Assembly: GCA_050953505.1 (NCBI GenBank)
Contig: JBMNMU010000001.1
Location: 1,488,001-1,552,000, forward strand
Reading direction: 5' to 3'
From: JBMNMU01 sp050953505
Lineage (GTDB): Bacteria > Bacillota > Clostridia > Peptostreptococcales > Anaerovoracaceae
DNA length: 64,000 nt
The notes beneath the pieces are model-generated. The model saw only the letters and a program-made list of their open reading frames with translations, did no database searches and was not told the DNA's origin. Shown one piece after another: positions 16,824 to 25,409 of this stretch. The stretch's first letter is position 1; each line of letters starts with the position of its first letter. Made by a program: the position numbers and the translations under genes.

Positions 16824-18077
16824 ATGGATATTAATTTACAAAACAAAAGGATTCTGGGAATTAACGGAATCGGTAGAATAGGTAAGCTAACCCTATGGAA
16901 TCACTTAAATCATAAGTACTTTGACGGCATTGTCATCAACGCAGGCCGGGAATTAGGAAAAACTGTAGAAGATGTCATACATTATCTTACTACTGATTCT
17001 ACTTACGGATCTCTGGATCGTTTTATGTATGGCTATACAGGCAAATCATGCAATGTAAAGATTCTGAACAGAACAGAATCCCTAATTGAAATTGATGGTA
17101 TTCCTGTAAAAATTCTTAAAAAAGCCAGAAACCCAAGAGAAATTGATTGGGCAAAAGAAAATGTTAGGATAGTCATTGATTGTACTGGCGTCTTCCTGGA
17201 TCCTACAGTGCCTGCTGATCATCCAAAAGGAAGCCTTCGAGGTCACCTAGAGGCTGGAGCAGAAAAGGTTATATTGAGTGCACCCTTCAAAATCGGTGAT
17301 TCATCAAGGAAGCTTCCTGATGACAGCTCCACTTTTGTTTACGGTGTGAATCACTCTGCCTACGCTCCTATGAAGCACCATATTATATCAGCGGCAAGCT
17401 GTACTACAACAGCCCTTGCACATATGGTTAAACCTCTTCTGGATACAGAAGAAACCTCCCAAATTGTTACTGCATCCATGACAACAGTTCATGCTGCTAC
17501 AAACAATCAAAATATACTGGATGCGCCTCCAAAGGCTGGAGCAAAGGACTTAAGAAGAAATCGCTCCGTGTTCAATAATATCATACCTACTTCAACAGGT
17601 GCTGCTATTGCGCTGGAAGAAATTATCCCGGAAATCAAAAGTGTGGGCTTTATGGCAGATTCCATCAGAATCCCAACAAGCACAGTTTCCCTAATTTCTT
17701 TAAACCTGACATTTAGAACAGAGCGAACAGAATCTGGCGAGCCTGTTATTAACCAGAATTTTATCAATGATATTTACAGGAAAGCTGCGGAAGGTGCGCA
17801 AAAAGACCTATTGGTTTTCAGTGAAAATCAGAATGTGTCCAGCGATCTAATGGGTGGATTGGCAGCAGTAGTAATAGAGGGATTGGAAAATCATACTAGA
17901 ACAGGATTTATATCTCTTGATGCCGAAACCCTTGCCAAGTATGGTGTAGAAGCGGGCCAAGACATGAATCTTCCTGTTACCCATGCCAAAGTATTTGGAT
18001 GGTATGACAACGAATTTGGCTGTTATGTAAATTGCCTAGGAAGACTTACAAAATATGTAGAGAAAAACTTGATATAA
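16824..18077 (+). CDS. Glyceraldehyde-3-phosphate dehydrogenase homologue, long form
   Basis: The protein has 417 residues, against about 335 for usual GAPDH. The Rossmann start is INGIGRIGK. The catalytic cysteine lies in ISAASCTTTALAHMV, and the late conserved stretch is WYDNEFGCYVNCLGRL. Extra sequence lies in the region around residues 60-110 and in the middle of the catalytic domain. The expected reaction is oxidation of glyceraldehyde-3-phosphate with NAD(P) and phosphate. The start ATG follows AAGGAGGATGAA. It lies 36 bp after the PPDK-like gene and is probably co-transcribed. Pairing with an atypical phosphotransferase suggests a specialised role and not the main glycolytic enzyme, which is inference. 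Confidence 0.9.
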   Translation: MDINLQNKRILGINGIGRIGKLTLWNHLNHKYFDGIVINAGRELGKTVEDVIHYLTTDSTYGSLDRFMYGYTGKSCNVKILNRTESLIEIDGIPVKILKKARNPREIDWAKENVRIVIDCTGVFLDPTVPADHPKGSLRGHLEAGAEKVILSAPFKIGDSSRKLPDDSSTFVYGVNHSAYAPMKHHIISAASCTTTALAHMVKPLLDTEETSQIVTASMTTVHAATNNQNILDAPPKAGAKDLRRNRSVFNNIIPTSTGAAIALEEIIPEIKSVGFMADSIRIPTSTVSLISLNLTFRTERTESGEPVINQNFINDIYRKAAEGAQKDLLVFSENQNVSSDLMGGLAAVVIEGLENHTRTGFISLDAETLAKYGVEAGQDMNLPVTHAKVFGWYDNEFGCYVNCLGRLTKYVEKNLI

Positions 18078-18230
18078 GGAAGAGATTCGGAGATATTCAC
18101 CGAGAATATCTCCTCATCCTCGTTGATTTTACGTGGAGAATTAGGTTCTCTCTTAAACCGCAACTTAAAAAGGGCTCTATGTCAAATGTTGGGGTTGAGC
18201 CTTGTAAAACAGAATAAAATATATTTTTTT

Positions 18231-18264
18231 CTAGAAGCAGTGTGAAATCTGCTTCTAGTTTTTT
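18231..18264. terminator. Bidirectional terminator inside the ISL3 element
   Basis: CTAGAAGCAG and CTGCTTCTAG form a perfect 10-bp stem, with TTTTTT after it on the plus strand and ATTTTTTT after it on the minus strand. It can end the GAPDH transcript on one side and the transposase transcript on the other. Confidence 0.8.
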
Positions 18265-18377
18265 ATCGGAAGAGTTTTGCAGGCTAGAATTACAAAACTC
18301 CCATCTAATTTGCATAGCTATACTATAGGGCAGCATTTAGCTGTCCTTTTAGAAGCCGTATTTAAGCACCTTCTGCC

Positions 18378-19562
18378 TTAGAAAGCAGTAGCATGAAGAA
18401 TCCGATTTCGAAACCGGTCAAAATTTCTAACCCCATAAGAGACCCTTTTAATGACCTTTATTTTGTTGTTAGTCCCCTCGGTAAAGCCATTGCTGAATCC
18501 ACAGTCAAAAGCAGCCAGTATTTCCTTGTCCCATCTGCTGAAAGTGTCTACGCAGGCCTTGAATTCAGGTATATCAACGCATCCGACTTGCATGAACCAT
18601 TCCTTAAGGCGCATCTTTGCCTCACGAACATTTTCACTGTCCATAAAATAGTAGAACTTTTCTTTTAACATGTATGCATCCCTGATTTGAGGTGATATCT
18701 GGAGCATACCCTCAAGCTGAAGCCGCTCATCATCCGTTAGGAACTGATAACGCTTTAGGAGTATCCATCTGCTCTTCTTAAAATATATTCGTCTATCCTT
18801 ACCAAACTTTTTCTGTTCCTCCTTCCTTACTCTCTCCAGAGCCCAAGTAACCTGCCTGCACACATGGAACTTATCAGCTACTACCTGTGCATTTGGAAAG
18901 AGTGCATGGGCAGTCTGGCGAAAGAGATTGCTCATATCCATTACCACATATTTCACATTGTTTCGTTTATGCTTATCGATTTTCATGAAGTAGCTATATA
19001 GATCCTCTGATTTACGACTTTCTAAAATATCAAGTACCTGCTTTTTCTTAGGATTAGTAAGGATGCATTGAAACTTATGGCCACCTGCATTGCCTTTAAA
19101 CTCGTCGATTGCAACAACTTCGGGAAGGGATGGTTTGGGGTATGAAATGCGGTCCAAAAGCCTTGTTGCAACAGCTTGAGATACATTATGCCGTTCAGCC
19201 ACGCTTTTGATCGAGCAGACTTTTCTGAACTCATCCATGATATATGCCTGCATTCTACTCGTCATTCTCTGATATCTTGGAAGAAAACTGATTTTCTGAT
19301 TGAAACTTTTATTGCAGAATGGACAGTAGTAACGTCTTTTCCTTAAATGTAGCAATACTGATGCGCCAAAGTTAGATAGATCCTTTACTATTTGAGTTCT
19401 ATAATCATGGATACGCTTTGTTTCGTGCCTACAGTGAGGGCAGGCTTGAGTTTCAAGTTTCATATCAAGGAAAATATGTACTTCTTCATTAATATTTTCT
19501 ACCTTTGTTACAACTACATCTTTTAATCCAAGTAAGTTTTCTGTATAATCTGTATAGAGCAT
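18378..19562 (-). CDS. ISL3-family transposase
   Basis: This 394-residue protein has the usual ISL3 length. The N-terminus carries a zinc-binding pair of CPHCRHET and CPFCNKSF, then a helix-turn-helix region (SIKSVAERHNVSQAVATRLLD). The DDE catalytic core follows, with AIDEFKGNAGGHKF as the first Asp region, VVADKFHVCRQV as the second, and a late glutamate in FTEGTNNKIKVIKRVSYG. The C-terminus GVRNFDRFRNRIL is typical. The frame is intact with no stop or shift, so the element may be active. The start ATG follows AAGGAGG. Confidence 0.95.
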   Translation of the reverse strand: MLYTDYTENLLGLKDVVVTKVENINEEVHIFLDMKLETQACPHCRHETKRIHDYRTQIVKDLSNFGASVLLHLRKRRYYCPFCNKSFNQKISFLPRYQRMTSRMQAYIMDEFRKVCSIKSVAERHNVSQAVATRLLDRISYPKPSLPEVVAIDEFKGNAGGHKFQCILTNPKKKQVLDILESRKSEDLYSYFMKIDKHKRNNVKYVVMDMSNLFRQTAHALFPNAQVVADKFHVCRQVTWALERVRKEEQKKFGKDRRIYFKKSRWILLKRYQFLTDDERLQLEGMLQISPQIRDAYMLKEKFYYFMDSENVREAKMRLKEWFMQVGCVDIPEFKACVDTFSRWDKEILAAFDCGFSNGFTEGTNNKIKVIKRVSYGVRNFDRFRNRILHATAF

Positions 19563-19879
19563 GATAAAACCTCCTTAAATGTTGTCTTAGCAACTCCATT
19601 TTACAAGAGATTTTATCCATGCTCTACTTTTTTCAAAAAAATGAAATGTTGGAGCATCTGATTTTTTCTCAGACACCCCAACATTTATTATACAGCCTTT
19701 CTTTTTTGATATAGGCTCTGACACCTTTTTTATTCATGACCTCTTTTTTACAAAGTTAGGCCTTATGATTTAAGTTTACTAAGCTGATAATAATGTAAGC
19801 TTCCAGCGTAGCAAGTATAAACTCCAGCCCTCAGGGTTCCCTTCCTTTAAATGGCGCTAATAATATTCCCTTTATCATT

Positions 19880-21124
19880 TTACTGAGTTCTAATATTTGT
19901 GCCCTCTTTTCCTGCCTTAAGCAAGGCTTTGTTTTTACTTAGAGAAAATGCCATGATAAAAATCAGCACCCCTGTCACCAGCAGGATCCATTCGATTTTT
20001 ATTGCATCTGACATAGGCCCAAAAATCACCATGCCTAAGGGCATCATGGTACTGGATATCATCATCAATATTCCAAACACCCTTCCTAGGAAATCCTCTT
20101 CAACATTTACCTGCAGTAGAACTGTAGCAGGCGTGTTAAATATTGGCATAGCAACTCCGCTCAGCACCATAAATATGATGTAAAGCCAAAAGAAAGGCGT
20201 CAAACCTAAGGCAGCTGTGGTTGCACCGATTAGAAGACAGGAAAAGGTCATTGTGTAAACTTTATTACTAAACCCGCCCCAGATGGCCATAATCGCCCCG
20301 CCTAAAATCATTCCTAGAGAAAAAGCAGTTTCAATAGCAGTAAGACGCCAAACATCACTACCAAAACTCCTGGCAACCTGAAGCGGCGTCAAAAATGCCA
20401 CCGGCGCTGCTAGAACAAAAAATATAGCTAGAAATATAAAATATTTCAATATAAAAGGATGTTCTTTAATATATCCCAACCCTTGCCTCATGTCGCTAAA
20501 ATAGCCTGTAACTTGTTTTTCCCTCGCTTTATGATGAACGGGGGCATGCACAAAGAAGAATAAAACAATAATAGCAAGGGCAGCAGTTATAACATCCACA
20601 AAAAATATAACTTCGATGGTAGCAATAGATAAGAGTACACCACTAAGAATCGGAGAAACCATAGTTACCGTTGACATCAGGCTTCCGTTGACAGCATTCA
20701 CCTTTGTTAGCTTTTCGGCCTTAACAATCTGAGGCAAAAATGCTCCAACTGCAGGGCTTTGAATTCCTGACCCAAAGGACCGAATGGCAGTAATCCCAAA
20801 TAGAAGCACAATGGAATCATACCCCATTAAAAAAAGAATAGCCAAAATAAGTGTTGCTAAAGCAATAGAAGCATCTGCCCCTATCATGAGTATTTTCCGA
20901 TTATATCGATCTGCCCAGACCCCTGCAAAAGGGGAAATTATAAATGTAGGTATGGCGGCACAAACAATAGACAAGGTCATCATTATGCCAGACTGGGTTT
21001 CTAAAGTGATATGCCACATGATTGCATATTGCACCAGGGAAGAACCAAAAATAGATATATTCTGGCTAGCTAAAAACAATATGATATTCTTTTCCCAAAA
21101 GCCACTGTTCATTTTCTCTTTCAT
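19880..21124 (-). CDS. MFS transporter, macrolide-efflux-like
   Basis: The protein of 414 residues has about twelve membrane segments. The N-terminal half contains the MFS signature between helices 2 and 3 (GVWADRYNRKILMIGAD). The overall pattern, including the start NSGFWEKNIILFLASQNIS, resembles MefA/MdrL-type exporters for macrolides and other drugs. The true substrate cannot be told. The start is ATG 21122-21124 behind a weak AGGGATA site. It is alone on its strand between an IS element and a repeat-rich gap, which fits horizontally acquired or accessory DNA. Confidence 0.88.
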   Translation of the reverse strand: MKEKMNSGFWEKNIILFLASQNISIFGSSLVQYAIMWHITLETQSGIMMTLSIVCAAIPTFIISPFAGVWADRYNRKILMIGADASIALATLILAILFLMGYDSIVLLFGITAIRSFGSGIQSPAVGAFLPQIVKAEKLTKVNAVNGSLMSTVTMVSPILSGVLLSIATIEVIFFVDVITAALAIIVLFFFVHAPVHHKAREKQVTGYFSDMRQGLGYIKEHPFILKYFIFLAIFFVLAAPVAFLTPLQVARSFGSDVWRLTAIETAFSLGMILGGAIMAIWGGFSNKVYTMTFSCLLIGATTAALGLTPFFWLYIIFMVLSGVAMPIFNTPATVLLQVNVEEDFLGRVFGILMMISSTMMPLGMVIFGPMSDAIKIEWILLVTGVLIFIMAFSLSKNKALLKAGKEGTNIRTQ

Positions 21125-21212
21125 CTTATATATCCCTTAATCCTCAGATTATTATCCCTTTCCTTTTGTAATCTTTTTTGCATTTTTAATTGTATAGGCT
21201 CATTTTATCGTA

Positions 21213-21399
21213 ACTGTTCACTCCCGGCTGGCTCGATGTACAAAATTTCAAGTTGTCTGCGAATTTCTGGCCCAATTTTGCATAAATTATCTAATTTATG
21301 CAATAATCCCACGATCATACATGCTAATGCGCATAAAACAACACACTACTTGAAATTTTGCACATTTTTTGTGCCTAGAGTTAGCCATGTGTGAACAGT
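21213..21399. repeat. MITE-like palindromic element
   Basis: The ends are inverted: ACTGTTCACTCCCGGCTGGC at 21213 and, on the other strand, ACTGTTCACACATGGCTAAC from 21399. Inside each end lies AAAATTTCAAGT, again inverted. The element is 187 bp and has no gene. The inner motif recurs at 51297-51415 without the outer ends. Confidence 0.65.
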
Positions 21400-21935
21400 C
21401 TCATTTGCTTTCAGTATTTTACCACACCCTACTGTATTATCATATAAGTATAAAGTTAAATAGTAAAATTATATTTTTGATTTGTAAAATTGGTAACTAA
21501 CACAATCAACTGTTATAAATAACGTTTCTAACTAATCATTTATTGTTTACAAGGTTTGATATTTGCCATATGTTGCATATGGTTAGTTTTTAAAAGCGCT
21601 GTCAACCTATTTCCCAAAATTCAAATCAAAAAGCCACACTCCCTAAATTCCAAATCAAATAGCCACGCTTCCTATTATAGAAACGTGACTACATTGAAAA
21701 TTTATTTCTGTAGATATTATGAGAAGGCTCAGCGGGCAGGGATGATCTCTTACCAGGTACTTTTCAAGAAATCTGGAATCCACTAAACATAAAAGGCAGA
21801 TATGAAATCTGCCTTCTCTTTATGATATTATTAATTATTATGTTTAAACCTATCCATCTAAAATACTCCTCCGTTTGAGTGAAAGGTTTAGATGTTTAAG
21901 GGACTAGGGATTTAAGGGTTTAATGTCATAGGGAT
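21400..21935. other. Gene-free AT-rich stretch with short direct repeats
   Basis: No convincing gene was found. Two related 27-bp stretches near 21620-21672 share AAATCAAA-AGCCAC-CT-CC. A hairpin at 21790-21822 (AAAGGCAGAT/ATCTGCCTT) could end transcripts from either side. A plus-strand frame at 21556-21786 ends in EKAQRAGMISYQVLFKKSG, which looks like a possible transposase remnant, but I could not place it. Confidence 0.4.
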
Positions 21936-22247
21936 TTAAACATCTAATAGGTCTAAAAGTTGTTTTTTAGATTTCACACCAACAGTAGCGTCAACCACCT
22001 TGCCATCCTTCATGACCACTAAGGTTGGAACACTCATGACCCTAAATTTTGAAGCCAACTCTGGCTCTTCATCTACATTCACCTTACATACCTTCGCATT
22101 AGTCACCTCTTTTGCTAAATCTTCGACCACAGGCAAGAGCATTTGGCAAGGACCACACCATGGTGCCCAGAAATCTAATAAAACCGGTTCCGTAGCATTC
22201 AATGCTTCTGCTTCAAAATTTTCCTTTGTTATTATCATTGCACTCAT
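21936..22247 (-). CDS. trxA: Thioredoxin
   Basis: This 103-residue protein has the active site FWAPWCGPCQML (residues about 27-38), the conserved cis-proline stretch MSVPTLVVMKDGK and full family length. It reduces protein disulfides in the cytoplasm and needs a thioredoxin reductase, which is not in this window. The start ATG follows AAAAGGAGAATTAAA. The upstream neighbour on the same strand is a small DUF6132 membrane protein about 40 bp away, so the two are probably co-transcribed. Confidence 0.96.
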   Translation of the reverse strand: MSAMIITKENFEAEALNATEPVLLDFWAPWCGPCQMLLPVVEDLAKEVTNAKVCKVNVDEEPELASKFRVMSVPTLVVMKDGKVVDATVGVKSKKQLLDLLDV

Positions 22248-22289
22248 TTTAATTCTCCTTTTTTAATATAAAACAATCTTACCATTCAT

Positions 22290-22454
22290 TTATATCGCCA
22301 TGCCGACCAAGAAGCCTATGGCTGCACCGTATAGGGATGAACTCATGGGATTTGCCGTTATGGGGCAGCTTCCAGTAGAACACCCTACAAAGCGATAATA
22401 TAGAAAACCTAACAAAGCGCCAGCCACAATGCCAATTATACTTTTAAGAACCAT
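22290..22454 (-). CDS. DUF6132-like small membrane protein
   Basis: This 54-residue protein begins at ATG 22452-22454 behind GGGGAGGTGCAA and stops at TAA 22290-22292. It has two membrane helices around the motif GCSTGSCPITANPM. The family is known for this G-C-S-x-G-x-C-P-I-T stretch between two helices and is often found next to rhodanese or thioredoxin genes. The two cysteines suggest a redox or sulfur-related role, matching the adjacent trxA. The function is unproven. Confidence 0.8.
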   Translation of the reverse strand: MVLKSIIGIVAGALLGFLYYRFVGCSTGSCPITANPMSSSLYGAAIGFLVGMAI

Positions 22455-22560
22455 TTGCACCTCCCCATTAGCTATAAACTGTAATAAACTAATCCTTTAT
22501 TTGTGAATTAAGAATACCATATCTATCATGCTGCTTTCAGTGACAATGTCACAGCTAAAA

Positions 22561-22629
22561 CAGCCAGAGACCGAGAGATGATTGGCCGTGGCTGGCGGCC
22601 ACGGCCAATCATCTCTCGGTCTCTGGCTG
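22561..22629. repeat. REP-like perfect palindrome
   Basis: A perfect 32-bp inverted repeat with a 5-bp loop (TGGCG) and core CCGAGAGATGATTGGCCGTG. It is the best-preserved copy of the family. It lies 25 bp after the stop codon of the peptidase gene on the minus strand and could end or stabilise that transcript. Confidence 0.95.
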
Positions 22630-22654
22630 TCAATTATTATTCTAGTCCCAAAGC

Positions 22655-25012
22655 CTATTTCAGCATTTCAATTAACTTTTTCATAGCTGCTGTCTCTTCT
22701 GCCACCAGCTTCTTAGCCAAGGCTTGCTGTTCCTTAATTGCCTTTTCATATATCGCTATTTCCGCTGAGAAATCAGCATCTTCCACATCATATTTTTCCA
22801 TGAGACCACGAGTGGCTGCTTCTACGTTAGCAGGTGTGAAGTTACGATCAGTTCCCCAGAATAAGTTGTCTTGGTTTTCTTTTCCCCAGAACATATCATT
22901 TTGAATAGCAATAACCTCTGGGCTAAAGTACATTGAATACCATTCAAGAACATTGTTTACTTGCCATGCATATTCATCTGCAGCTGTTACGCCATCGCCC
23001 TCTTCTAAGCATTTAATAATCTCCTGCATTAGCATAATGTTTTCTTGTGGAGATTCATGGGGGACGATTGGCTTTTCATACATAAGCCCTAAGAACTCAT
23101 CTTGAACATACTTAAATATCTTTAGGTTTTTTGCGTTCAGCTCTTTACCCTTGTTTCTCAATTTCTCAAGAGCTTCTGGGTCTGCATCACCTAGTAGTTC
23201 ATCATTATATTCCTTATTCAGGTTAAGAATTTCCTGTTTTGATGCTTCTGTTGCAGCCTTCAGATCCGTTAATGCTGCTTTGTAAGCGGCTATATCTGCA
23301 CCGGCAGCTGATAGAATTTCCTCGTCTAGCGCTGCAAGGAGTCTGTCATACTGAGAAGTGTAGTCCAGGAATAATGCAGGTGTTTGGTCAATATAGTGAG
23401 CCAAAGCACCATAAAATTTAATATTGAAATCCATTACATCTTTATTATAAGTGCTAGGATCATCAAACTGAGAATGGTACCTGTCTACATAAAACGGGAA
23501 CACAGTTGCCATATCTTCTTGCAATAAGAAGCCGTTTACTGTAGATGGAACGCCGGCAACATAGTATGAGAAATCATCAGAGTAGGTATAGGTCTGATAT
23601 CCTGCTGTCTTTACCCCATCCGGAAATACATTAACAGGCTCCGGTGATAGAGGATATGTGTTTACAAAACAATCAATCATACTATACATTTCCGGTGCGG
23701 AATAAACGCTTGTATAAGTATCAAATTCATAAGCAGGAAGTTCAAAGTTAATAAAGGCCAATGTCTTTCCTACCCATTCAGGGTGAGTTTCATTGATCAT
23801 TCTCCAAGCTCCAACGGTCCAGTCAAACATGGAATAACTGGAACCCCACTCTTCTGCTCCATGTAGTACAAACAGGATGTCATTTTCAGGAACATATCCG
23901 CTTTCTATCATAGCCTTTGCCATAGCAAGCACTAGGCCTACTGCGCAATTATCATCCTGGAATCCCTTGAAGTACATATCATAGTGAGCACCTACAACTA
24001 TTTGCTGATCGGAGCTCTTTCCCTTAATCTTTCCTAATACATTATAGCTGGTACCGCCATCTTCCACGATATTATCCACTTTCAGTGTGGCAGTAACCTT
24101 GCCCTTTTCAAGCTTTCCTTTTATGTAGTCAGAATCATTTACGCTAATGCTGACGCAAGGTATACTAGTCGGTCCGCAAATATCCTGACAATTTAATGCA
24201 TCCTTGCTTACTTGGGCAAAGCCACCGACGTTTGCACTCATAATGGCTGCTGCGCCTTGTAACTCCGCTTCAAGCATAGGATATGTAATCCACCAGTTTG
24301 CTCTCATGTCTATATCAATGAGTACGATTTTTCCCGTTACATCAATGTCCTCATAGTCATACATGGTGCCGTCGCCTACATAGACGATTTCAGCTGTTAT
24401 TCCCTCTTCAGGAGTTCCCGCTGTAGCATAGCTGTGTGGAAGTATTACTTTATCTTCCCCCTCAAGCTTTAGAGATGCTCCGTTAAACTGCCATTTAGTA
24501 ACATCTGCCGCTACTTTCTCTGTCTCTACGAGTCCGATTTTTTTAACCTCTTCCAATAGGTATTCTGCCGCTGCATGCTCTGCATCACTGCCGGCCGTTC
24601 GAGTTCCTAGGCTTGAGGATAAATAATCTGGGTTGGTTGAAAGCTCATATGCAATGTTATAAGCATATTCTTGGTCCACAGCCGCTATGAATTTTTCATA
24701 CGCAGACTGGGCTTGAGCGGATACTTGCTCTTGATCTACTGGTGTAGGTTCGGGCTCAGGCACCGGTTGGGGCTCAGGCTGAGATGCAGGTTTACCATCA
24801 GGAATCAATATTTTCTGATTTGGGAAAATTAAATGAGGGTTTGTTAACTTATTATATTCTCCCAAGGCCTGCCATGTCGTGTTATACAGCTTTGAAATGT
24901 CCCATAGGGTGTCCCCTTTTTTCACCGTATAAGTGGTGTCTGCAAAGGCCAGCCCAAAGCTTCCGATAACCAAAGTTAGGATGAGCAGTATGCTCAAGCT
25001 TTTTCTTTTCAT
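22655..25012 (-). CDS. Secreted M28-family peptidase with LysM domain
   Basis: The protein of 785 residues has a signal peptide (residues 1-25), then one LysM domain (YTVKKGDTLWDISKLYNTTW; to about residue 73), which binds peptidoglycan. A Pro/Glu/Gln-rich linker follows (about 76-95). A PA-like region lies between the linker and the catalytic core. The zinc-peptidase core shows GAHYDMYFKG, DDNCAVG and HGAEEWG, with a late H in YHSQFDD, matching the H-D-E-D/E-H ligand set of M28. The last 200 residues are helical and of unknown role. It is probably an aminopeptidase held in the cell wall that releases amino acids from external peptides. The start follows a GGAGGTGAAAG site. Confidence 0.92.
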   Translation of the reverse strand: MKRKSLSILLILTLVIGSFGLAFADTTYTVKKGDTLWDISKLYNTTWQALGEYNKLTNPHLIFPNQKILIPDGKPASQPEPQPVPEPEPTPVDQEQVSAQAQSAYEKFIAAVDQEYAYNIAYELSTNPDYLSSSLGTRTAGSDAEHAAAEYLLEEVKKIGLVETEKVAADVTKWQFNGASLKLEGEDKVILPHSYATAGTPEEGITAEIVYVGDGTMYDYEDIDVTGKIVLIDIDMRANWWITYPMLEAELQGAAAIMSANVGGFAQVSKDALNCQDICGPTSIPCVSISVNDSDYIKGKLEKGKVTATLKVDNIVEDGGTSYNVLGKIKGKSSDQQIVVGAHYDMYFKGFQDDNCAVGLVLAMAKAMIESGYVPENDILFVLHGAEEWGSSYSMFDWTVGAWRMINETHPEWVGKTLAFINFELPAYEFDTYTSVYSAPEMYSMIDCFVNTYPLSPEPVNVFPDGVKTAGYQTYTYSDDFSYYVAGVPSTVNGFLLQEDMATVFPFYVDRYHSQFDDPSTYNKDVMDFNIKFYGALAHYIDQTPALFLDYTSQYDRLLAALDEEILSAAGADIAAYKAALTDLKAATEASKQEILNLNKEYNDELLGDADPEALEKLRNKGKELNAKNLKIFKYVQDEFLGLMYEKPIVPHESPQENIMLMQEIIKCLEEGDGVTAADEYAWQVNNVLEWYSMYFSPEVIAIQNDMFWGKENQDNLFWGTDRNFTPANVEAATRGLMEKYDVEDADFSAEIAIYEKAIKEQQALAKKLVAEETAAMKKLIEMLK

Positions 25013-25409
25013 AATCTTTCACCTCCGTAAATAATAACATTATTTACTGAATCGTCCGAAAAATCAAAATAATGTTGGCGTGGTTAATAATTATTACTAC
25101 ATTTAGTATGAGAATTTCTTTTTAGTTTCAGCCTCAGCGGTACGGCCATTTTCTTTTCGAAATCCTATTTACTTTTCGAGCCTTGATCTGGGAATCTCAA
25201 CTTTGAAGTATTTTAGATAATTTCTTCAGTATATAATAAATCTTCTGTGCGACATGTTGTCCTAATCAATATATTTAAGAAGATACAGAAATATAATAGA
25301 AAGAATAGAAAGTTAAGTAACCGCACTCAGTCATGAACTAAACCTTTGAAAACTTCAGGGGATTCATGATGTTTACATTTCCTTTAGATGAAACAAATAC
25401 TCTAACCTT
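25013..25409. other. Gene-free stretch between peptidase and mutY
   Basis: There is no supported gene. The peptidase promoter should lie near its start. I saw no convincing -35/-10 pair, repeat or terminator. Confidence 0.4.

Larger units (their letters stand above)
18173..19697. mobile_element. ISL3-family insertion sequence
   Basis: Imperfect terminal inverted repeats of about 22 bp mark the ends: GGCTCTATGTCAAATGTTGG at 18173 and, read on the other strand, GGCTGTATAATAAATGTTGG ending at 19697. The element is about 1.5 kb and carries one intact transposase gene. I could not find a clear 8-bp target duplication, so the exact borders are approximate. It lies between the GAPDH homologue and the MFS gene and breaks no recognisable gene. 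Confidence 0.85.

Noticed and set aside
18097..18336. Minus-strand frame across the ISL3 left end
   Set aside because: It spans the IS end and an internal terminator hairpin and has no start signal.
21556..21786. Plus-strand frame of 76 residues
   Set aside because: There is no ribosome-binding site, and direct repeats run through it. A transposase remnant is possible at its end but not supported.
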